NCBI RefSeq assembly: GCF_020524285.1
Contig: NZ_JAIVKX010000011.1
Location: 62,001-126,000, forward strand
Length of the DNA: 64,000 nucleotides
Origin: Alloyangia pacifica
GTDB taxonomy: Bacteria; Pseudomonadota; Alphaproteobacteria; Rhodobacterales; Rhodobacteraceae
Reading direction: 5' to 3'
Shown here: positions 1 through 9,263 of the stretch, piece by piece
Layout: each line of letters opens with the position of its first letter
Position numbering within the stretch: the stretch's first letter is position 1
Program-made: the position numbers and the translations under genes
The notes under the pieces: model-generated
The model's input: only the letters and a program-made list of their open reading frames with translations
The model's database searches: none
Told to the model about the DNA's origin: nothing

Positions 1-1401
1 CAAGTCGATGATCGCGGCGGCGACGACGGTGTCGAGCGCCGAGGTGATCTCGTCGCAGAGGATCAGCTCCGGCTCTGCCGCAAGCGCGCGGGCGAAATTG
101 ACCCGCTGCTTCTGACCGCCCGAAAGCTCGCCCGGAAGACGGTGGCGGATGGCGGCCGGCAGTTGGACCATGTCGAGCAGTTCGATCACCCGACGCTCCC
201 GCTCGCGGCCCTTGAGGCCGTGATAGAACGTCAGCGGCCGGGCGAGGATTGCGCCGATGGAATGCGTCGGGTTGAGCGCGGTGTCGGCGAGCTGGAAGAC
301 GATCTGGCTCTTGCGCAGCTCTTCCTTGGAGCGTTTCGCGAGGTCCGGCAGCATCTCCTGCCCGTCGATCAGCACGTCGCCGCGATAGGGAGGCAGGATC
401 CCCGCGATGGCCCGCGCCAGCGTCGACTTGCCGGAGCCGCTTTCGCCGATGACGCCGAGGTTGCGCCCCCGCTCGAGCCGGAAGCTCACGTTCTTCAGGA
501 CCTTTGCCAGCGGCTCACCGTTGCGCATGTGGCCGTAGCCCGCACAGAGGTCGCGGACCTCGATGATCGGACGGGGACGGGCCTCTTTCGACGCCGGGCT
601 TGCATGCAGCTTGGGTTCGAAAGCGGACAGCAGTTCGCGGGTATAGGGATGGGAGGGCGCGTGCATGATCTGCTCGACGTCGCCCTCTTCCTGCACCTCG
701 CCGCCCTTGAGCACGATAATCCGGTCGGCGATCTGGGCAACGACCGCGAGATCATGGCTGACGTAGACCCCCGAGGCCCCGCTTTCCGCCATGGCCGCCT
801 TGAAGGCGCGCAGCACCTCGATCTGGGTGGTCACGTCGAGCGCGGTGGTCGGCTCGTCGAAGATCACCAGATCGGGGCTGCCGATCAGCGCCATGGCGGC
901 CGAGAGGCGCTGCAGCTGCCCGCCGGAGACCTGATGCGGATAGCGGCTGCCGATGGTGTCCGGGTTCGGCAGGGCCAGCGCCCGGAAGAGCTCGACGGCG
1001 CGGGCCTCGGCCTTGGCGCGGGGCATCAGGTCGTGGATCGTGGTGATCTCGATCACCTGGTCCATGATCCGCTTGGACGGGTTGAAGGCGGCGGCCGCGG
1101 ATTGCGGCACGTAGGACACCTTCGTGCCGCGCAGTTCGGCCCGCTGGCGCTCGGTCATCGCGGTGATCTCGGACGTGCCGAGGCGGATGGTGCCGCCGTC
1201 GATTTCGCAGCCGGTGCGGGTGTGGCCCATCAGCGAGAGCGCGATGGTGGTCTTGCCGGAGCCGCTCTCACCGATGAGCGCGACCATCTCGCCGGGCGCG
1301 ATATCGAAGGAGACGCCCTTGATGATCTCGACTCGGCGGCCGCTGTCGGTGGTCGCGCCGATGCGCAGGTCGGAGACGGATACGAGAGGTTCGGTCATCA
1401 T
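1..1401 (-). CDS. Fused double ATP-binding subunit of a Dpp/Opp-type peptide ABC transporter (3' end outside window)
   Basis: Energises uptake through the two permeases encoded just upstream. The frame is open from an ATG at 1401 to the window edge (467 codons), so the C-terminus is missing. Two complete ABC modules lie in one chain. The first has Walker A GESGSGKT, signature SGGQLQR and Walker B DLVIFDEPT. The second has Walker A GESGSGKS, signature LSGGQKQR and an ILCDEIT Walker B. Each nucleotide domain is followed by the oligopeptide-type tail (for example APSHPYTRELL). DppD and DppF are usually separate proteins; fused forms are known in proteobacteria. The start overlaps the stop of the preceding permease gene, indicating translational coupling. 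The substrate is not determined by the sequence. Confidence 0.93.
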   Translation of the reverse strand, partial: MMTEPLVSVSDLRIGATTDSGRRVEIIKGVSFDIAPGEMVALIGESGSGKTTIALSLMGHTRTGCEIDGGTIRLGTSEITAMTERQRAELRGTKVSYVPQSAAAAFNPSKRIMDQVIEITTIHDLMPRAKAEARAVELFRALALPNPDTIGSRYPHQVSGGQLQRLSAAMALIGSPDLVIFDEPTTALDVTTQIEVLRAFKAAMAESGASGVYVSHDLAVVAQIADRIIVLKGGEVQEEGDVEQIMHAPSHPYTRELLSAFEPKLHASPASKEARPRPIIEVRDLCAGYGHMRNGEPLAKVLKNVSFRLERGRNLGVIGESGSGKSTLARAIAGILPPYRGDVLIDGQEMLPDLAKRSKEELRKSQIVFQLADTALNPTHSIGAILARPLTFYHGLKGRERERRVIELLDMVQLPAAIRHRLPGELSGGQKQRVNFARALAAEPELILCDEITSALDTVVAAAIIDL

Positions 1402-2258
1402 TCGCTCCTGTCGCGGATCTTGGTGGGCAGGTTGTCGATGAACATGTTCACCGAGATGGTCAGCGTGGCGATGGCGATGGACGGGAAGATCACCGCCGGC
1501 GCACCGAAGCTCATGCCTTCGATGTTCTCGCGCACGAGGCCGCCCCAGTCCGCGTTCGGCGGCTGCACGCCGAGGCCGAGGAAGGACAGCCCCGAGAGCA
1601 CCAGCACGATGAAGATGAAGCGCACGCCCAGGTCGGCGAGCACCGGGCCGAGGATGTTGGGAAAGATCTCGCGGCTGATGAGGTAGAAGGTCGTCTCGCC
1701 GCGGGCCCGGGCCACGGTCACGTAGTCCATCGTGTTGACGTTCACGGCGAGCGCGCGGGCGTAGCGGTAGGCGCCGGGGATGTAGATCGCCGCCAGCGTC
1801 AGGATGAGGATCGGTATGGAGGAGCCGAGGGCGGCGACGCTCACCAGCCCGAAGAGCAGCGAGGGGATGCCGTTCAGCGCATCGAGCAGGCGCGAGAGCA
1901 CCATGTCGAACCACCCGCCGATGACGGCGGCGACCATGCCCAGAAGGACACCGGCGGTGACCGTGATGAACACCGCCGCCAGCGAGATGCCCACCGTGTA
2001 GCGCGCGCCCATCAGGATGCGGGAAAACACGTCGCGCCCGAGGTAATCGAGACCGAACCAGTACTCCGCGGACATCGGCGTAAAGTAATCCCAGCCGACG
2101 ATTTCACCCGGAGGATAGGGCGCCACGATGGGTCCGACGATGGCAATCACCGCCCAGAACAGGATCACGGCAAGGCCGATCCGGCCGACGAGGTTGAAGC
2201 GATAGCCGAGGCGCGCGGGTGTGGGCACGCGGGCAAGAAGGGACGTTCGAGCGGTCAT
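1398..2258 (-). CDS. Peptide/nickel-type ABC transporter permease (DppC-like)
   Basis: Inner-membrane permease of 286 residues, a usual length for DppC/OppC. After an N-terminal helix (about residues 25-47) and a periplasmic loop there are five further hydrophobic segments. The cytoplasmic coupling loop carries the family EAA-like motif around ARARGETTFYLISREIFPNI. It pairs with the DppB-like protein encoded immediately upstream, whose stop overlaps this start by four bases, and with the fused ATPase downstream, whose start overlaps this stop. Assignment to the BPD_transp_1 peptide family is firm; substrate (peptide, amine or opine) is unknown. Confidence 0.93.
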   Translation of the reverse strand: MTARTSLLARVPTPARLGYRFNLVGRIGLAVILFWAVIAIVGPIVAPYPPGEIVGWDYFTPMSAEYWFGLDYLGRDVFSRILMGARYTVGISLAAVFITVTAGVLLGMVAAVIGGWFDMVLSRLLDALNGIPSLLFGLVSVAALGSSIPILILTLAAIYIPGAYRYARALAVNVNTMDYVTVARARGETTFYLISREIFPNILGPVLADLGVRFIFIVLVLSGLSFLGLGVQPPNADWGGLVRENIEGMSFGAPAVIFPSIAIATLTISVNMFIDNLPTKIRDRSE

Positions 2259-3217
2259 TTGCGCAGCCTCGGGTTGGAGAGGATGGCCACGATGTCGGCG
2301 AGGGTGATCAGCGAGAGGTAGCTGACACAGAAGATCATCGCGCAGGACTGGATCAGCGGCAGGTCGCGGGTGGCGACGGCATCCACCATCAGCTTCGCGA
2401 CACCGGGGTAGTTGAAGATCGTCTCGACGATGATCACGCCGCCGACGAGATAGGAAAGCGACAGCGCCACCGCGTTGGCGATCGGCCCGATCGCGTTGGG
2501 CAGCGCGTGGCGCAGCACCATGCGCGACCGCGAGGCCCCCTTCAGGAGCGCCATCTCGACGTAGGGTGTGTTGATCGTCTCGATCACGGCGGCGCGCGTC
2601 ATGCGGATCATCTGGGCCGAGACGCCGATGGACAGGCTGATCACCGGCATCGCGTAGGCCTTCAGCAGCTCACCCCAGCTCTGCGCTTCGGCGCTCGACA
2701 GCGACAGCGCGGGCAGCCAGCCCAGCCACACGGCGAAGACCAGCACTGCGAAGGTGGCCAGCATGAATTCCGGCACGGAGATGATCGAGATGGTGAAGAT
2801 CGAGATCACCCGGTCCAGCGCCGAGCCGCGGTACATCGCCGCCAGGATGCCCAGCGTCAGAGCCACGGGCACCGAGATCATCGTGGTCACCCCGGCCAGC
2901 TTCAGCGAGTTCACCAGACGCCCGCCGATCAGCTCGGAGATCTCGATCCGGTTGGCGTAGGAGGTGCCGAGGTCGCCTTGCAGGAAGCCTGTCAGCCAGT
3001 TGACGTACTGCTGGATCGCCGGCTCGTCCAGGCCCATCGCCGTGCGCAGACCGGCAACGGCCTCGGGCGTGGCGGCCTGCCCAAGCAGGATCTCGGCCAC
3101 GTCGCCGGGCAGAAGCTGGCAGGCGAAGAAGACGGTGAGGGAGATGATGAAGAGCGTCAGCAGCGCCAGCGCGAAACGCTGGACGACGTAGAACCAGGGC
3201 AACAGGGATGGGGCCAC
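2255..3217 (-). CDS. Peptide/nickel-type ABC transporter permease (DppB-like)
   Basis: Inner-membrane permease of about 320 residues. An early helix (FALALLTLFIISLTVFFA) is followed by the DppB periplasmic region with the typical LPGD sequence, then a cluster of transmembrane segments and the coupling motif ALLKGASRSRMVLRHALPNA. The open frame extends upstream to 3352, but the extra 45 residues are Pro/Arg-rich and unlike the family. The GTG at 3217 is preceded by a GAGGAGG ribosome site six bases away, so it is chosen as start. The gene overlaps the downstream permease by four bases. Confidence 0.92.
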   Translation of the reverse strand: MAPSLLPWFYVVQRFALALLTLFIISLTVFFACQLLPGDVAEILLGQAATPEAVAGLRTAMGLDEPAIQQYVNWLTGFLQGDLGTSYANRIEISELIGGRLVNSLKLAGVTTMISVPVALTLGILAAMYRGSALDRVISIFTISIISVPEFMLATFAVLVFAVWLGWLPALSLSSAEAQSWGELLKAYAMPVISLSIGVSAQMIRMTRAAVIETINTPYVEMALLKGASRSRMVLRHALPNAIGPIANAVALSLSYLVGGVIIVETIFNYPGVAKLMVDAVATRDLPLIQSCAMIFCVSYLSLITLADIVAILSNPRLRK

Positions 3218-3250
3218 GCGGTGCCTCCTCGTGCGGGGTGGTAGGGAGCG

Positions 3251-3271
3251 AAAAGGGCCAACGGCCCTTTT
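3251..3271 (-). terminator. Perfect hairpin between binding-protein and permease genes
   Basis: AAAAGGGCC, a three-base loop and GGCCCTTTT form a perfect 9-bp stem, with a U-rich arm on either strand. It lies 46 bases after the binding-protein stop and 34 bases before the permease start. A partial terminator or RNA-stabilising hairpin here would let the binding protein be made in excess over the membrane subunits, a common arrangement in ABC operons (inference). Confidence 0.75.
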
Positions 3272-3317
3272 CTGGGGTAGGCAAACGCCGAGCCCGCGGG
3301 GGCCCGGCGGATTGGGG

Positions 3318-4940
3318 TCAGTCTTTGAGCCAGACGTACTCTGCGAAGGCAAAGCCCATCAGGCCGCCCAGCGGGTTGGCTTCGAGGCCGCCGACCTTCG
3401 AAGAGACACCGTCGACGTTGGCCATGAAGGCGGGGATGACGGTGCCGGCCTCGTTGGAGACCATCGCCTGCATCTCGTGGTAGATGTCCGTGCGCTTGTC
3501 CTCGTCGAGCAGGCCGCGGGCTTCCACCAGCATCTTGTCGAACTTGTCCGACGCCCAATGGCTCTCGTTCCACGGCGCGTTCGAGGCGTAGAGCAGCGAG
3601 AACAGGATGTCGGGGGTCGGGCGCGGGTTGATGTGGCCGAAGTGGATCGGCGCCTTCAGCCAGTAGTTCGACCAGTAACCGTCCGACGGTACGCGGTCGA
3701 CGGTGAAGTTCATGCCGATCTTGGAGCCGGCCTGCTGCATCACCGTCGCCATGTCGACCGAGGAGCCGGCGGCGTCGGAGGCGATCAGCGGGATCTCGGT
3801 GCCCAGCACGCCCGCCTTTTCGAAGTGGTGCTTCGCCTTTTCGGGGTCGAAGGCACGCGGTTTCAGCTCGGCGTTGTAGTACTTGCTCACCGGCGAGACG
3901 GGCTGGTCGTTGCCGATGTCACCGAGGCCGCGCAGTACCGACTTGTGGATCAGCTCGCGGTTGATCAGCGCCTTCATGCCTTCGACGAACTCGGCCTTCG
4001 AGCCGGGCTCGATGTCGAGGCGGATGTTCATGTCGGTGTAGTTGCCGACGGTCGTGGTGCTGGCCCAGACCGCATCGGAAGTGTCCAGCATGCGGGTGGC
4101 GCGGGGGCCGACGGCGCCGGCGAGCTGGATGTCTCCCGACATCAGCGCGTTCACGCGGGCGGTGTTGTCCGCGATGGCGATGAACTCGAAGCTGTCGAGG
4201 TAGGGGCCCTCGTCCTTGAAGTAGTTCGGGTTCTTCGTGCCGACCGACTTCACGCCGGGCTCGAAGACTTCGCAAACAAAGGGCCCGGTGCCGTTGGCGG
4301 TCGAGAAGTCGGTGGTGCCGTCGGCGATGATCATGAAGTGGTGCAGTGCGAGGATCGTCGGCAGGTCGGCATTCGCCTCGGCAAGCTCGATGCGCACTGT
4401 CAGATCGTCGACCTTGGTGATCGAGCTCATCTGCTGGGCGATGGAGTGCACCTTGGAGCCCGTCGCCTCGTCGAGGTGACGCGACAGCGAGTAGACGACA
4501 TCCTCGGCGGCGAGTGTCTTGCCGTCGTGGAACTGCACGCCGGACTTCAGCTTGACGGTCCAGACCTTTGCGTCCTCGGTGGCGATGTCCTCGGCCAGCT
4601 CCATCTTCAGCACGCCGCCGTCGGCGAGGAAGGTCAGGCGGTTGTAGAACGCACAGATGCGGGCGTAGTCGGTCGAAAGCGAGGCTTTCGCCGGATCCAG
4701 CGTGTCGGCGGTGGAGGCGGACCAGCCGGCGGCGCGCAGCGAGCCCCCGAAGACCGGCGTCGCGGCCACGGCTTCGGACGCGCGCAGCAGCAGAGAGCCA
4801 CCGGCGGCGGCGGCGACACCCGAAGACATCAGCATCTTCAGCAGGTCGCGGCGCGTCGCGCCACGGCGGATCGCATCCTCGATGCGGGCGTCGTCGCGGC
4901 CCGTCCAGTTGCTCGGCATCCAGTTGGTGGGTTTGGTCAT
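3318..4940 (-). CDS. Tat-exported extracellular solute-binding protein, family 5 (DppA/OppA-like)
   Basis: Periplasmic receptor for the adjacent transporter, 540 residues, normal for SBP_bac_5. The N-terminus has a twin-arginine motif (ATRRDLLKML, about residues 28-37) followed by a hydrophobic Ala/Gly stretch and an AVAA cleavage region, so export by the Tat system is expected. Family landmarks include the segment around LAEDIATEDAKVWTVKLKSG and the FHDGKTLAAEDVVYSL region. A ribosome site AGGGAC lies upstream of the ATG. It is the first gene of the transporter operon and is followed by a stem-loop. Confidence 0.92.
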   Translation of the reverse strand: MTKPTNWMPSNWTGRDDARIEDAIRRGATRRDLLKMLMSSGVAAAAGGSLLLRASEAVAATPVFGGSLRAAGWSASTADTLDPAKASLSTDYARICAFYNRLTFLADGGVLKMELAEDIATEDAKVWTVKLKSGVQFHDGKTLAAEDVVYSLSRHLDEATGSKVHSIAQQMSSITKVDDLTVRIELAEANADLPTILALHHFMIIADGTTDFSTANGTGPFVCEVFEPGVKSVGTKNPNYFKDEGPYLDSFEFIAIADNTARVNALMSGDIQLAGAVGPRATRMLDTSDAVWASTTTVGNYTDMNIRLDIEPGSKAEFVEGMKALINRELIHKSVLRGLGDIGNDQPVSPVSKYYNAELKPRAFDPEKAKHHFEKAGVLGTEIPLIASDAAGSSVDMATVMQQAGSKIGMNFTVDRVPSDGYWSNYWLKAPIHFGHINPRPTPDILFSLLYASNAPWNESHWASDKFDKMLVEARGLLDEDKRTDIYHEMQAMVSNEAGTVIPAFMANVDGVSSKVGGLEANPLGGLMGFAFAEYVWLKD

Positions 4941-5091
4941 GTCGTCAGTCCCTGTTGTGGAGGCATCCCGGGGGAGCGGCCTCCTTTATGATCTTATCCC
5001 CGTTCCGGGGGCGGAGAAACGGCCGGACGGTCTTCTCGCCGTCTCGACCGTCGCGAGTCCGCCGCGCGAGACCTGCGCGACGGCGGAAGGA

Positions 5092-5823
5092 TCAGCCCTC
5101 GAAGGCATCCTCTGCGGCACACGCCAGTTCGATCAGCGCGTGGAAGTGGTAATCGGGCTCGGTGAATTCCTTGGGCTCGATGGTCCCGCCATAGCCGTTC
5201 TGCGCGTGGCGGCGCTGGATCCAGGCGTTGGTCATGCCCAGCTCGCGCGAGATGCCGATGTCGTGGTACTGGCTCTGCGCGGTGTGCAGGATGTCGTCCT
5301 TGGAGCCGCCATCCTTGGCCACGTAGTCGAAGACCTGTTGGAAGTAGTCGGGGTTGGGCTTCTCGCAGCCGGTGTCGTCGGTGGTGAACCCGGCCCAGAA
5401 CGGCTGACCCAGCTTGTCCGCGTATTTCTCGAAGGCCCAGCGGCGGGCGTTGGTCATCGCGATCAGTTTGTAGCGCGCCTTGAGCTTGGCCATCGCCTCG
5501 GCGCTGTCGGGGAAGGGCTTTGCCTCACCCACCGTGTCGATCATCAGCTGGCGATACTCCTCGGTATCGGGCAGGCCGAAGGCGGCGGCGATGCGCGAGT
5601 AGCAGCGACCCAGATCATCTGGGAAGAGGCCCGCGCCCGGCTCGTAGCGCGCGTCACGGTAGACCGAAAGCGCCGCTTCGCCGTCCACGTCCACGCCTTC
5701 CTTGGCGGCGATGGTCGCAAGGCCTTCCTTGATAGCCCCCTCGAAGTCGATCAGCGTGCCCACCACGTCGAAGGTGACGTAGCTGAAGGCGGTCAGGGGT
5801 TTCACTGCGGTCTCGGTCGCCAT
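5092..5823 (-). CDS. HAD-superfamily hydrolase, haloacid dehalogenase type II-like
   Basis: 243 residues. Motif I is TFDVVGTLIDF with the nucleophilic Asp near residue 19. Motif II (TNAR) follows about 110 residues later, motif III Lys lies in TGCEKPNPDYF, and a downstream GISREL/ MTNAWI region takes the place of motif IV. The layout with a helical cap between motifs I and II fits subclass I HADs (2-haloacid dehalogenase or phosphoglycolate-phosphatase-like). It lies 151 bases upstream of the binding-protein gene in the same direction and may be co-transcribed with the transporter, which would suggest action on the imported compound (inference). Substrate not predictable. Confidence 0.82.
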   Translation of the reverse strand: MATETAVKPLTAFSYVTFDVVGTLIDFEGAIKEGLATIAAKEGVDVDGEAALSVYRDARYEPGAGLFPDDLGRCYSRIAAAFGLPDTEEYRQLMIDTVGEAKPFPDSAEAMAKLKARYKLIAMTNARRWAFEKYADKLGQPFWAGFTTDDTGCEKPNPDYFQQVFDYVAKDGGSKDDILHTAQSQYHDIGISRELGMTNAWIQRRHAQNGYGGTIEPKEFTEPDYHFHALIELACAAEDAFEG

Positions 5824-6318
5824 CTGGCGCGGTCCTTTCTGTCAGGTGCCGGAAGGAGGATGCGGCACGTCCGGGGGGTGACCCGTCGGGTCTGTCTGGT
5901 TCGGCGGCAGGGAATGCGCCGGGTCCGCGAGCGGCTGACGAGAGTGGGGGCACGCCTCGGGACATCATCAGCATCACCGCTTCAGCGCAGTCGCGGATGC
6001 TAAATCCCGGACGCAGACGGCAGAAAGTTCCGAAATCTCGGGCCCGGCGGCATATCAGTCCAAGTTGCGGCATCGGCCTTCAGAACGGCGATTTATGCGA
6101 AAATCGGCCCGAATATGCCCGTTTCGCAGGCAAAACCCGCTGTGCGCGCCCCGCAATCGTGGGGCTGCGCGCGCCGGTCATGGCGCCAATACGGCACGGC
6201 ATGCTGCGCTCGGCGTGGAATAGCACATTTCCTGCGGCGAGACCGGACAAACCGGCACACGGCACGGCAGAAGTTGCGGCATCCTGCGCTAAGACAGCTG
6301 AGCGCAAGGACCGACGTC
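5824..6318. other. Intergenic region between divergent HAD and FAD-oxidase genes
   Basis: 495 bases with no convincing gene; open frames here lack ribosome sites and family resemblance. It should contain the promoters for both divergent transcription units. The only structure noticed is a 13-base direct repeat listed separately. Confidence 0.6.
6062..6283 (+). repeat. Two direct copies of AAGTTGCGGCATC
   Basis: Identical 13-mers at 6062-6074 and 6271-6283, 209 bases apart centre to centre (close to 20 helical turns), both in the divergent promoter region. The proximal copy lies about 36 bases before the FAD-oxidase start. They could be binding sites for a regulator of the amine-utilisation genes; chance is not excluded. 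Confidence 0.45.
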
Positions 6319-7608
6319 ATGAAATATTCCTCCTACTGGCATGACACCGCCCCCGTCTTCACGGCGGGGCAAACCGGCCCAGTGGCGGGTCGTGTGGACG
6401 TGGCGGTGATCGGCGGCGGCTTCACCGGGCTGAACGCCGCGCGCAAGCTGGCGCGGGAAGGTGTCTCGGTGGCGCTGCTCGAGGCGGGCGCCGTCGGCTC
6501 CGGCGCCTCCGGGCGCAATGGCGGCCACCTCAACAACGGTATCGCCCACGGCTACGCCAGCGCGAAGGCGCATCTCGGCGCCGAGAGAGCCCATGCACTC
6601 TATAAGGCCTATGACCGCTCCATCGACATGATCGAGGATGTCATCGCCGAGGAGGGCATCTCTTGCGATTTCCGACGTGCGGGCAAGCTCAAGCTGGCCT
6701 CGAAGCCCTCCCATGTCGCCGGGCTGCGCGCGAACTTCGAAACGATACACGCCGAAGTCGACGCCGCGACTCGCTGGATCGACCGTGCGGATCTGCCGTC
6801 AGAGGTCGGCTCCGAGGCATTCCACGGCGGCATGCTCTACGAGAAGACGGCGATGATGCACATGGGCCGCTATGCGCACGGGCTGGCCGAAGCCGCGGCG
6901 CGGCACGGCGCGCTGATCTGGGAGCAGGCCCCGGTCACCGGGCGCAGCCGCAACGGCGCGGGCTGGCTGCTGGAGACCCCCAAGGGCACCCTGCAGGCCG
7001 AGCGCGTTATCCTTGCCACCGGCGCCTATTCCGGCCAACACAAGGGCGCAAAGCTGGGCTACTTCCGCCGCCGTATCATCTCGGTCGGATCCTTCATCAT
7101 CGCGACCCGCCCGCTGACCGACGCCGAGATGGCGCAGGCGCTGCCCGGCGACCGGACCTACGTGACCTCGATGAACATCGGCAACTACTTCCGCCGGTCG
7201 CCCGACAACCGCATCATCTTCGGCGGCCGCGCCCGCTTTTCGGCCCGCTCCGACCAGCAGTCCGATGCGAAGTCCGGCCAGATCCTGCGCCGCGGCTTCG
7301 AGGAGATCTTCCCGCAACTGGCCGACATCGAGCTGGACTACTGCTGGGGCGGCCTCGTGGACATGACACAGGACCGCTACCCGCGCGCGGGCGAGGCGGA
7401 GGGAATGATTTACGGCATGGGCTTTTCCGGCCATGGGGCGCAAATGACCACGCTGATCGGCCAGACCCTGGCCGACATGGCGATGGGGCGCACGGACACG
7501 AACCCGCTGGCCGGCATGGAATGGCCGCCGATCCCGATGCACACGGGAACGCCCTGGTTCCTGCCGCTGGTCGGCCAGTGGTTCGCCCTCAAGGACCGCT
7601 TGTCCTGA
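6319..7608 (+). CDS. FAD-dependent amine oxidoreductase, gamma-glutamylputrescine oxidase-like (DAO family)
   Basis: 429 residues. The N-terminal dinucleotide fold DVAVIGGGFTGLNAARKL and the following GASGRNGGHLNNG are hallmarks of the PuuB/DadA group, which oxidise amines or amino acids with FAD and O2. The C-terminal region contains a GGRARFSARSD segment and the FAD-contacting GMGFSGHG. The ATG at 6319 is preceded by AAGGA eight bases upstream; the open frame continues further upstream without similarity. Neighbouring aminotransferase, cupin and reductase genes suggest polyamine or related amine catabolism. Exact substrate unknown. Confidence 0.85.
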   Translation: MKYSSYWHDTAPVFTAGQTGPVAGRVDVAVIGGGFTGLNAARKLAREGVSVALLEAGAVGSGASGRNGGHLNNGIAHGYASAKAHLGAERAHALYKAYDRSIDMIEDVIAEEGISCDFRRAGKLKLASKPSHVAGLRANFETIHAEVDAATRWIDRADLPSEVGSEAFHGGMLYEKTAMMHMGRYAHGLAEAAARHGALIWEQAPVTGRSRNGAGWLLETPKGTLQAERVILATGAYSGQHKGAKLGYFRRRIISVGSFIIATRPLTDAEMAQALPGDRTYVTSMNIGNYFRRSPDNRIIFGGRARFSARSDQQSDAKSGQILRRGFEEIFPQLADIELDYCWGGLVDMTQDRYPRAGEAEGMIYGMGFSGHGAQMTTLIGQTLADMAMGRTDTNPLAGMEWPPIPMHTGTPWFLPLVGQWFALKDRLS

Positions 7609-7628
7609 GGCGCGTCACTCCAAGAAAA

Positions 7629-7655
7629 GGGCCGCCGTTCTTTCGAAGGCGGCCC
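7629..7655. terminator. Bidirectional terminator between convergent genes
   Basis: GGGCCGCC and GGCGGCCC form a perfect 8-bp GC stem around an 11-base loop. On the minus strand it is followed by a TTTTCTTG tract; on the plus strand by ATTT. It sits in the 79-base gap between the convergent oxidase and GNAT genes, so it can serve both. Confidence 0.85.
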
Positions 7656-7687
7656 ATTTGCATTCGTTCAGAAGAACAGCGGCTTCG

Positions 7688-8644
7688 TCAGCCGAGCGAG
7701 TGGGTCGCAAGGCCATAGACCTGAGCCCCGGTCGTCGCCCGTCGCGCGGGACCGCGGCGCATCTCGGTAACCGTGTCGTAGACCCCCAGGTTTGCTGCGG
7801 ACAGCAGCGCCCGGAAGGCCTCATGCGCCACCGGCGCGTCGACGCGGACGAACGCCCCCTCGGAGGCGCGGATCAGCGGCGCAGCAAGCTGCTCGGCCAT
7901 CGCATCGTCCTCCGCCACAAGTGGTCCGACGACGACACCGCGGCCGAAGGGCCGCTTCAGCGCGAAGCCGCGGACTGCGCCGTCGCGCACCGCGACCAGC
8001 CCCTCGGACCGCCGCAGCAGCGCGTCGAGCGCAACCGTCCTGTCGGCCCCGTAGGCCGCTGTATCAAGCTGGCGCACCGCGTCCAGGTCATCCACCTCCA
8101 GCGGACGGATAAGCAGGCCCGGCACCGGCTTCGGCACGGGGACGGCGCTGGCAAAGCCCTGGTGCTGCGCGATATTGCAGACAGGCTCCAAGCCCGCGGA
8201 CGCATAGAAGGCACGCGTCGCAAGTGTCGCGGTGATACGCAGATCGCGGCCCTCGCAATCCTTCAGGACTCGCTCCAGAAGCCGACGCCCCGCACCGTTG
8301 CCCTGCAGGCGCGGCGTGACGATCATCATGCCGAGCATGGCGAAGTCCTCTCCCATGGGAAAGTACATCGCCGACCCCATCGCGCGGCCGATCTCGTCAT
8401 GCGCAATGTACCCCTGCCCCAGCTCGAGAAAGAGCTCGATGTCCCGCCCGCGATGCGGCCAGAAGACGCTGACCGCGAGTTCATGCAGGTGCGGCAAACT
8501 CTCGGCGGTCACCGGGCTGATGGTCGCACGGAAGGTCTCGAGTAAAAGGGGGGCGTCCTCGGGCGGGGCGGAACTGTTCTCGCTCAACTTGGTCGGTCCA
8601 TCTGGTTGTCGGGCGCCAGGCCCGCTCGGAAGGTTCAGCTCCAC
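7688..8644 (-). CDS. GNAT-family N-acetyltransferase with duplicated fold
   Basis: About 300 residues. The N-terminal half has a GNAT acetyl-CoA site (MMIVTPRLQGNGAGRRLLE, the R/QxxGxG/A signature) and a following ATLATRAFYASAGLEPV segment. The C-terminal half (PGLLIRPLEVDDLDAVRQLD onward) looks like a second, acceptor-type GNAT domain. The start is uncertain: the frame is open to 8803, GTG at 8644 and TTG at 8587 are alternatives, and none has a strong ribosome site. Similarity begins near FRATISPVTAESL, just after 8587. Convergent with the FAD oxidase and divergent from the cupin gene; it may acetylate an amine in the same pathway (inference). Confidence 0.78.
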   Translation of the reverse strand: MELNLPSGPGARQPDGPTKLSENSSAPPEDAPLLLETFRATISPVTAESLPHLHELAVSVFWPHRGRDIELFLELGQGYIAHDEIGRAMGSAMYFPMGEDFAMLGMMIVTPRLQGNGAGRRLLERVLKDCEGRDLRITATLATRAFYASAGLEPVCNIAQHQGFASAVPVPKPVPGLLIRPLEVDDLDAVRQLDTAAYGADRTVALDALLRRSEGLVAVRDGAVRGFALKRPFGRGVVVGPLVAEDDAMAEQLAAPLIRASEGAFVRVDAPVAHEAFRALLSAANLGVYDTVTEMRRGPARRATTGAQVYGLATHSLG

Positions 8645-8870
8645 TATCCAGCAAGGCCAGCAGGGAATTCCACCAAATATCCCGCGCTGTCGAAACTTTA
8701 TGCTGTTCTTCCCACCCGCGGCCCCGACCTGCCGGCGGACCCGGCGCAGAAGATTGTGTGGCCCGGCCCCAAATCGGCAGGCGATGCCGTGGAAACGGCG
8801 CATTCAGTCCCCGCGCGGCACCTTCCAGGTGCGAGAAATGCACATGACCCAAGATGCAGCGGAGCCACGG

Positions 8871-9239
8871 ATGCCCCTTCTCCTTTCCCTCGACACCGCC
8901 CCCACCTTCGCCCCAAAGGAAGCCGATGCCGCGCCCGACCGGCTGATCGAGGGCGCGCCTCACTACAAGACCTGGGAGCTCGACACCGCGCTCTACGAGG
9001 CCGCGCGCTGGGGCAAGGTCCGCACCGGCATCTGGGAGGCCACACCCGGCAAGACCATCTCGCTGAAGGGCGAGACCTTCGAGTTCTGCCACATCCTCTC
9101 GGGGCGCTGCACAATTTCCGAGGACGGCGGCGAGAGCCACACCTTCGGCCCCGGCGACAGTTTCATCATGAAGCCCGGCTTCATCGGCACCTGGCACACG
9201 CTGGAAACGGTGAAGAAAATCTTCGTCATCGCCTCCTGA
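8871..9239 (+). CDS. Small cupin-domain protein (cupin_3/DUF861 type)
   Basis: Single beta-barrel protein of about 122 residues. Cupin motif 1 is replaced by the cupin_3 pattern around GETFEFCHILSGRCTISEDG and motif 2 is FGPGDSFIMKPGFIGTW. It resembles small cupins found beside PuuB-like oxidases and class III aminotransferases. ATG at 8871 is favoured by a GGAG six bases upstream; in-frame ATGs at 8838 and 8844 would add 9-11 residues. The stop is 24 bases before the aminotransferase, so the two are co-transcribed. Enzymatic or sensing role unknown. Confidence 0.85.
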   Translation: MPLLLSLDTAPTFAPKEADAAPDRLIEGAPHYKTWELDTALYEAARWGKVRTGIWEATPGKTISLKGETFEFCHILSGRCTISEDGGESHTFGPGDSFIMKPGFIGTWHTLETVKKIFVIAS

Positions 9240-9263
9240 CCCATTCCTGACACGGAGCACAAA

